Shown: positions 60,307 through 64,000 of the stretch, piece after piece
Numbering within the stretch: the stretch's first letter is position 1
Layout of the letters: every line of letters begins with the position of its first letter
From: Silvania hatchlandensis
GTDB taxonomy: Bacteria; Pseudomonadota; Gammaproteobacteria; Enterobacterales; Enterobacteriaceae
DNA: 64,000 nt
NCBI RefSeq assembly: GCF_025564065.1
Contig: NZ_JAMGZK010000050.1
Span: 62,001-126,000 of the forward strand
Direction of reading: 5' to 3'
Notes under the pieces: model-generated
What the model saw: the letters and a program-made list of their open reading frames with translations, nothing else
Told to the model about the DNA's origin: nothing
Databases searched by the model: none
Made by a program: the position numbers and the translations under genes

Positions 60307-60477
60307 ACCCAACCCTCCTCCATAGGCCCGCTATGCTGCCACAGAGATCGGAACCTCACGATGAGGTATTGCGCGTATTGCGTAGCGCCTCGCAAAGTGA
60401 TGGACGGACAAAATCACGATGCTTTTCGGATTGTGATAAAATGTCCGCCTCTCAGGTGAACCCAACAGGAAAGAATC

Positions 60478-61692
60478 ATGATCAGCCTGGCCGGTAAAAA
60501 AATCGTTCTCGGCGTCAGCGGCGGCATTGCAGCCTATAAAGCGCCGGATCTGGTGCGCCGTTTGCGTGAGCGCGGAGCAGAAGTGCGGGTAGCGATAACC
60601 GAGGGAGGTAAAGCCTTCATTACGCCGATGAGCCTGCAGGCCGTCTCTGGCTACCCGGTTTCAGACAGTCTACTCGACCCGGCAGCCGAGGCGGCAATGG
60701 GCCATATCGAGCTGGGCAAGTGGGCAGATTTAGTCATCCTCGCTCCGGCCACCGCCGATTTGATCGCCCGTGTTGCAGCCGGTATGGCTAACGATCTGGT
60801 GTCCACCATCTGCCTGGCGACACCGGCACCCGTCGCCGTGGTCCCGGCAATGAACCAGCAGATGTATCGTAACGCGGCAACCCAGCACAATCTTGCGACG
60901 CTGGCCTCTCGCGGGCTGCTAATTTGGGGGCCAGACAGCGGCAGCCAGGCCTGCGGCGATGTGGGCCCCGGTCGCATGCTGGATCCGCTCGCGATTGTCG
61001 ATTTGGCCGCCAGCCATTTTTCGCCTGTCAACGATCTGCAACATCTCAGCATCATGATTACCGCGGGCCCGACGCGTGAGCCGTTGGATCCCGTGCGCTA
61101 CATCACGAATCAAAGCTCCGGCAAGATGGGCTTTGCGATTGCCGCAGCTGCCGCACAGCGCGGTGCCAACGTCACGCTGGTGAGCGGCCCCGTTTCGCTG
61201 CCGACCCCGCTGCGGGTGCAGCGCATTGATGTCACCACCGCCCTGGAAATGGAAGCCGCTGTACAGGCACATGCGCAACAGCAGCAGATTTTTATCGGCT
61301 GCGCCGCTGTGGCCGACTACCGTGCTGCCGCCATAGCGGATGAAAAAATTAAGAAGCAAGGCGATGAAATCACGATAACAATGGTGAAAAACCCGGATAT
61401 CGTCGCCGGCGTCGCCGCGCTGAAAAACCGGCGACCTTACGTCGTTGGATTTGCCGCAGAAACAAATAATGTGGAAGAATATGCCCGGCAAAAACGTACC
61501 CGCAAAAACCTCGATTTGATTTGCGCGAACGACGTATCGCTGGCCACACAAGGATTTAACAGCGACAGCAACGCACTGCACCTATTCTGGCAGGATGGAG
61601 ATAAAGTCCTACCGCTTGAGCGCAAGGAACTCCTGGGCCAACAATTACTGGACGAGATCGTTACCCGTTATGATGAAAAAAATCGACGTTAA
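60478..61692 (+). CDS. coaBC: Bifunctional PPC decarboxylase / PPC synthetase CoaBC
   Basis: CoaBC joins cysteine to 4'-phosphopantothenate and decarboxylates the product, in CoA synthesis. The 404-residue protein has an N-terminal flavoprotein CoaC domain with the active-site His in GHIELGKW, the PAMNQQMY motif and Cys in [12 protein letters not shown]. The C-terminal CoaB domain includes the loop EKIKKQGDE. Its 3' end overlaps the start of dut by about 23 bases. Confidence 0.97.
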   Translation: MISLAGKKIVLGVSGGIAAYKAPDLVRRLRERGAEVRVAITEGGKAFITPMSLQAVSGYPVSDSLLDPAAEAAMGHIELGKWADLVILAPATADLIARVAAGMANDLVSTICLATPAPVAVVPAMNQQMYRNAATQHNLATLASRGLLIWGPDSGSQACGDVGPGRMLDPLAIVDLAASHFSPVNDLQHLSIMITAGPTREPLDPVRYITNQSSGKMGFAIAAAAAQRGANVTLVSGPVSLPTPLRVQRIDVTTALEMEAAVQAHAQQQQIFIGCAAVADYRAAAIADEKIKKQGDEITITMVKNPDIVAGVAALKNRRPYVVGFAAETNNVEEYARQKRTRKNLDLICANDVSLATQGFNSDSNALHLFWQDGDKVLPLERKELLGQQLLDEIVTRYDEKNRR

Positions 61693-62128
61693 GATTCTGG
61701 ACCCGCGTGTTGGTCAGCAATTTCCGCTGCCGACCTATGCCACCTCCGGCTCTGCCGGTCTTGACCTGCGTGCCTGTCTCGACGACGCCGTAGAACTGGC
61801 GCCGGGCGCAACAACGCTGTTGCCGACCGGCCTGGCCATCCACATTGCCGACGCTTCTCTGGCGGCAGTGATCCTGCCACGCTCTGGCCTGGGCCATAAG
61901 CATGGCATCGTGCTGGGCAATCTGGTGGGGCTTATTGACTCCGACTATCAGGGTCAGTTGATGGTGTCGGTATGGAACCGTGGCCAGGACAGTTTCACGA
62001 TCCAACCCGGCGAACGTGTCGCCCAGATGGTTTTTGTGCCGGTGGTACAAGCTGAATTCAATCTGGTAGAAGACTTTGACGCGACCGATCGCGGGGAAGG
62101 CGGCTTCGGCCATTCCGGGCGTAAATAA
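61670..62128 (+). CDS. dut: dUTP pyrophosphatase
   Basis: Dut hydrolyses dUTP to dUMP, keeping uracil out of DNA and supplying dTMP synthesis. The 152-residue trimeric enzyme has all five motifs, including [28 protein letters not shown] and the C-terminal [10 protein letters not shown]. Two ATGs in a row (61670 and 61673) are possible starts. It overlaps the end of coaBC. Confidence 0.96.
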   Translation: MMKKIDVKILDPRVGQQFPLPTYATSGSAGLDLRACLDDAVELAPGATTLLPTGLAIHIADASLAAVILPRSGLGHKHGIVLGNLVGLIDSDYQGQLMVSVWNRGQDSFTIQPGERVAQMVFVPVVQAEFNLVEDFDATDRGEGGFGHSGRK

Positions 62129-62170
62129 ACCCGGCTAAACGCATCCCACAGCGCAATAACGCAATAACAA

Positions 62171-62192
62171 ACCGCAAACGTCAGTTTGCGGT
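62171..62192. terminator. Hairpin between dut and slmA
   Basis: ACCGCAAAC-GTCA-GTTTGCGGT is a perfect nine-base stem with a four-base loop. No T-run follows, so termination is uncertain; it may only separate or attenuate dut and slmA transcription. Confidence 0.45.
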
Positions 62193-62245
62193 CGCTGTGT
62201 GGATGTCAGCCTGACAAGTGCTTATTTTCAGGGGTATTTTGTAAC

Positions 62246-62842
62246 ATGGCAGAAAAACAAACTGCGAAAAGGAATCGTCGCGAAGAAATACTTCAGTCTC
62301 TGGCTCTGATGCTTGAATCCAGCGATGGTAGTCAACGCATTACTACCGCTAAGCTGGCCGCCTCTGTTGGCGTGTCGGAAGCGGCGCTATACCGTCATTT
62401 CCCCAGTAAAACGCGTATGTTTGACAGCCTGATCGAATTTATCGAAGACAGCCTGATCACGCGTATTAACCTGATTCTGAAAGATGAGAAGGACACCACC
62501 GCGCGTTTGCGCCTGATTGTGCTGCTGATCCTCGGTTTCGGTGAACGTAACCCGGGCCTGACCCGTATCCTGACCGGCCACGCGCTGATGTTTGAACAGG
62601 ATCGACTGCAGGGACGGATTAACCAGCTGTTTGAACGCATTGAAGCGCAGCTACGCCAGGTACTACGTGAAAAGAAAATGCGTGAAGGCGAAGGCTACAG
62701 CACAGATGAAACGCTGCTTGCCGGGCAGGTTCTGGCCTTCTGCGAAGGGATGCTCTCCCGCTTTGTGCGCAGCGAATTCAAATATCGCCCTACGGAAGAT
62801 TTTGAGGCTCGCTGGCCATTAGTCGCGACACAGCTGCGATAA
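62246..62842 (+). CDS. slmA: Nucleoid occlusion factor SlmA
   Basis: SlmA binds specific DNA sites over the nucleoid and blocks FtsZ ring assembly there. The 198-residue TetR-type protein has an N-terminal helix-turn-helix ([21 protein letters not shown]) and a helical dimerisation domain. I chose the ATG at 62246 ([14 protein letters not shown]), which gives the E. coli length; the frame is open 20 codons upstream. A double REP element follows. Confidence 0.97.
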   Translation: MAEKQTAKRNRREEILQSLALMLESSDGSQRITTAKLAASVGVSEAALYRHFPSKTRMFDSLIEFIEDSLITRINLILKDEKDTTARLRLIVLLILGFGERNPGLTRILTGHALMFEQDRLQGRINQLFERIEAQLRQVLREKKMREGEGYSTDETLLAGQVLAFCEGMLSRFVRSEFKYRPTEDFEARWPLVATQLR

Positions 62843-62847
62843 CCGCC

Positions 62848-62908
62848 TGCCGGATGGCGGCTGCACCACATCCGGCCAACAGGCCCGGTAAGCGCAGCGC
62901 CACCGGGC
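62848..62908. repeat. Pair of REP elements (BIME) between slmA and pyrE
   Basis: The first unit, TGCCGGATGGCGGCTG...CATCCGGCC (62848-62877), is a typical REP. The second (62882-62908) has GGCCCGGT and ACCGGGC arms in the opposite sense. The pair sits between convergent genes, the usual place for BIMEs. Confidence 0.8.
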
Positions 62909-62915
62909 AGTTTAC

Positions 62916-63557
62916 TCAGACGCCAAACGCTTCCCGATAGGCGCGCACCGCCGTCAGGCTTTCAGCCATTTCCGGCTTCTCTTCCAGATACGCTATCAGG
63001 TCTTTCAGGGTGATAATTGAGGTCACCGTGCAGCCATAATCACGCTCCACTTCCTGGATGGCAGAGATCTCGCCGCGGCCCCGTTCCTGACGATCAAGAG
63101 AAATCAGCACGCCCGCAAGCGTCGCATCATTCGCCTGAATAATTTCCATCGATTCACGGATTGCCGTACCGGCGGTGATCACGTCGTCTACCAGCATCAC
63201 ACGCCCCTGCAGCGCGCTGCCGACCAGGCTACCGCCCTCACCGTGCGTTTTAGCTTCTTTACGGTTAAAGCAGTACGGCACATCGCGATCGTGATGCTCT
63301 GCCAGCGCCACGGCGGTGGTGGTGGCAATCGGAATACCTTTATAGGCCGGGCCAAACAGTAAATCGAAATCAATCCCGGAATCCACCAGCGCTTCGGCAT
63401 AGAAACGGCCTAACAGGGCCAGATCGCGCCCGGTATTAAACAGCCCGGCGTTAAAGAAATAGGGGCTCTTACGCCCGGATTTCAACGTAAATTCGCCAAA
63501 CTTAAGTACCTGCTTGCTAAGCGCAAACTCAATAAACTGGCGCTGATACGGTTTCAT
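62916..63557 (-). CDS. pyrE: Orotate phosphoribosyltransferase
   Basis: PyrE joins orotate and PRPP to give OMP in pyrimidine synthesis. The 213-residue protein has the PRPP-binding motif [13 protein letters not shown] and the family stretch [16 protein letters not shown] chose the ATG at 63557 ([15 protein letters not shown]) with GGAG upstream. It lies behind the rph gene and an attenuator hairpin. Confidence 0.97.
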   Translation of the reverse strand: MKPYQRQFIEFALSKQVLKFGEFTLKSGRKSPYFFNAGLFNTGRDLALLGRFYAEALVDSGIDFDLLFGPAYKGIPIATTTAVALAEHHDRDVPYCFNRKEAKTHGEGGSLVGSALQGRVMLVDDVITAGTAIRESMEIIQANDATLAGVLISLDRQERGRGEISAIQEVERDYGCTVTSIITLKDLIAYLEEKPEMAESLTAVRAYREAFGV

Positions 63558-63582
63558 GGATTCGCTCCTTACTTTTCTACAG

Positions 63583-63613
63583 ACAAAAAAAAGGCGACTC
63601 ATCAGTCGCCTTT
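63583..63613 (-). terminator. pyrE attenuator
   Basis: GGCGACT/AGTCGCC with a four-base loop is followed on the minus strand by eight T residues. It begins only a few bases after the rph stop codon. In E. coli, UTP-dependent coupling of rph translation with transcription controls this terminator and so pyrE. Confidence 0.92.
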
Positions 63614-63616
63614 AAA

Positions 63617-64000
63617 TCAATTTTCTAACGCCGCTTTCTGCGTCGTCACAATGGACTCAATTCCCCCTCGGGCTAACGCCAGCAAGGTCAGGAGTTCTTC
63701 ATGGGTAAACGGCTCGCCTTCAGCGGTGCCCTGGACTTCAATGATGCGACCGTCTTCGGTCATCACCACGTTCATGTCGGTTTCGGCTGCGGAGTCTTCA
63801 ACGTACTCCAGATCGCACAGCGCTTCGCCGTTAACGATCCCCACGGACACTGCAGCCACCATGCCTTTAAGCGGGTTCGCTTTCAGCTTACCGGCAGCAA
63901 TCAGCTTGTTCAGGGCATCAGCCAGCGCCACGCAGGCACCGGTGATAGAAGCCGTGCGGGTACCGCCATCAGCCTGGATCACATCGCAGTCCAGCGTGAT
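63617..64000 (-). CDS. rph: Ribonuclease PH, C-terminal part (partial)
   Basis: RNase PH trims tRNA 3' ends with phosphate. The window holds the last 127 codons, reading [20 protein letters not shown] at its upstream edge and ending [18 protein letters not shown]. The C-terminal frame is open to the normal end, unlike E. coli K-12, whose rph carries a frameshift that lowers pyrE expression. Translation reaching close to the attenuator should allow normal pyrE control. Confidence 0.95.
   Translation of the reverse strand: MTLDCDVIQADGGTRTASITGACVALADALNKLIAAGKLKANPLKGMVAAVSVGIVNGEALCDLEYVEDSAAETDMNVVMTEDGRIIEVQGTAEGEPFTHEELLTLLALARGGIESIVTTQKAALEN

Overview
This is a stretch of enterobacterial chromosome. 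Almost every protein matches an Escherichia/Salmonella family at full length and in nearly the same order, so the source is a member of the Enterobacteriaceae. Base composition, the dispersed CCCTCTCCC/GGGAGAGGG repeats and the gene content suggest an Enterobacter-like genus (Enterobacter, Lelliottia, Leclercia or a relative), but the genus cannot be fixed from this window. I see no phage, insertion sequence, tRNA, rRNA or CRISPR array. Most of the window is ordinary core genome; the departures from the E. coli K-12 order are the interesting parts.

Layout. 1-5431: xylose genes (start of xylA, divergent xylFGH transporter, xylR regulator). 5487-10576: bax, malS, avtA, ysaA. 10701-15118: an accessory sugar cassette (AraC-type regulator, divergent GPH-family symporter, GH127 beta-L-arabinofuranosidase-like enzyme) where K-12 has the yiaJ-S operon. 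15231-18589: yiaT, yiaU, aldB. 18753-19640: a ROK-family kinase in the place of K-12 yiaY. 19637-25135: selB/selA (selenocysteine incorporation), yibF, and yibI/yibH (inner-membrane HlyD-type pair). 25799-29971: mannitol operon mtlADR and yibL. 30246-33855: L-lactate operon lldPRD. 33941-37528: trmL facing the cysE-gpsA-secB-grxC-yibN cluster. 37777-41583: gpmI, envC, yibQ. 41570-45063: waaH, tdh, kbl.

45279-57559 is the lipopolysaccharide core locus: hldD-waaF-waaC-waaL on the plus strand, facing a minus-strand operon waaQ-waaG-waaP-(GT8)-(GT8)-waaK with a JUMPstart/ops element in its leader, then waaA. It has the Salmonella/E. coli architecture but is shorter: waaS, waaB, waaY and waaZ are missing. 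The outer-core genes are clearly more AT-rich than their surroundings. 57568-64000: coaD, mutM, rpmG, rpmB, radC, coaBC, dut, slmA, pyrE and the 3' part of an intact rph, with the rph-pyrE attenuator.

Regulatory signals visible include XylR- and CRP-like sites at xyl, MalT boxes and a CRP site at malS, four CRP sites upstream of mtlA, two LldR operators about 126 bp apart around the lldP promoter, the RfaH-dependent JUMPstart element before waaQ, the pyrE attenuator, and several strong terminators. REP elements lie between coaD and mutM and between slmA and pyrE. Three copies of another palindromic repeat sit around the mtl and lld operons.
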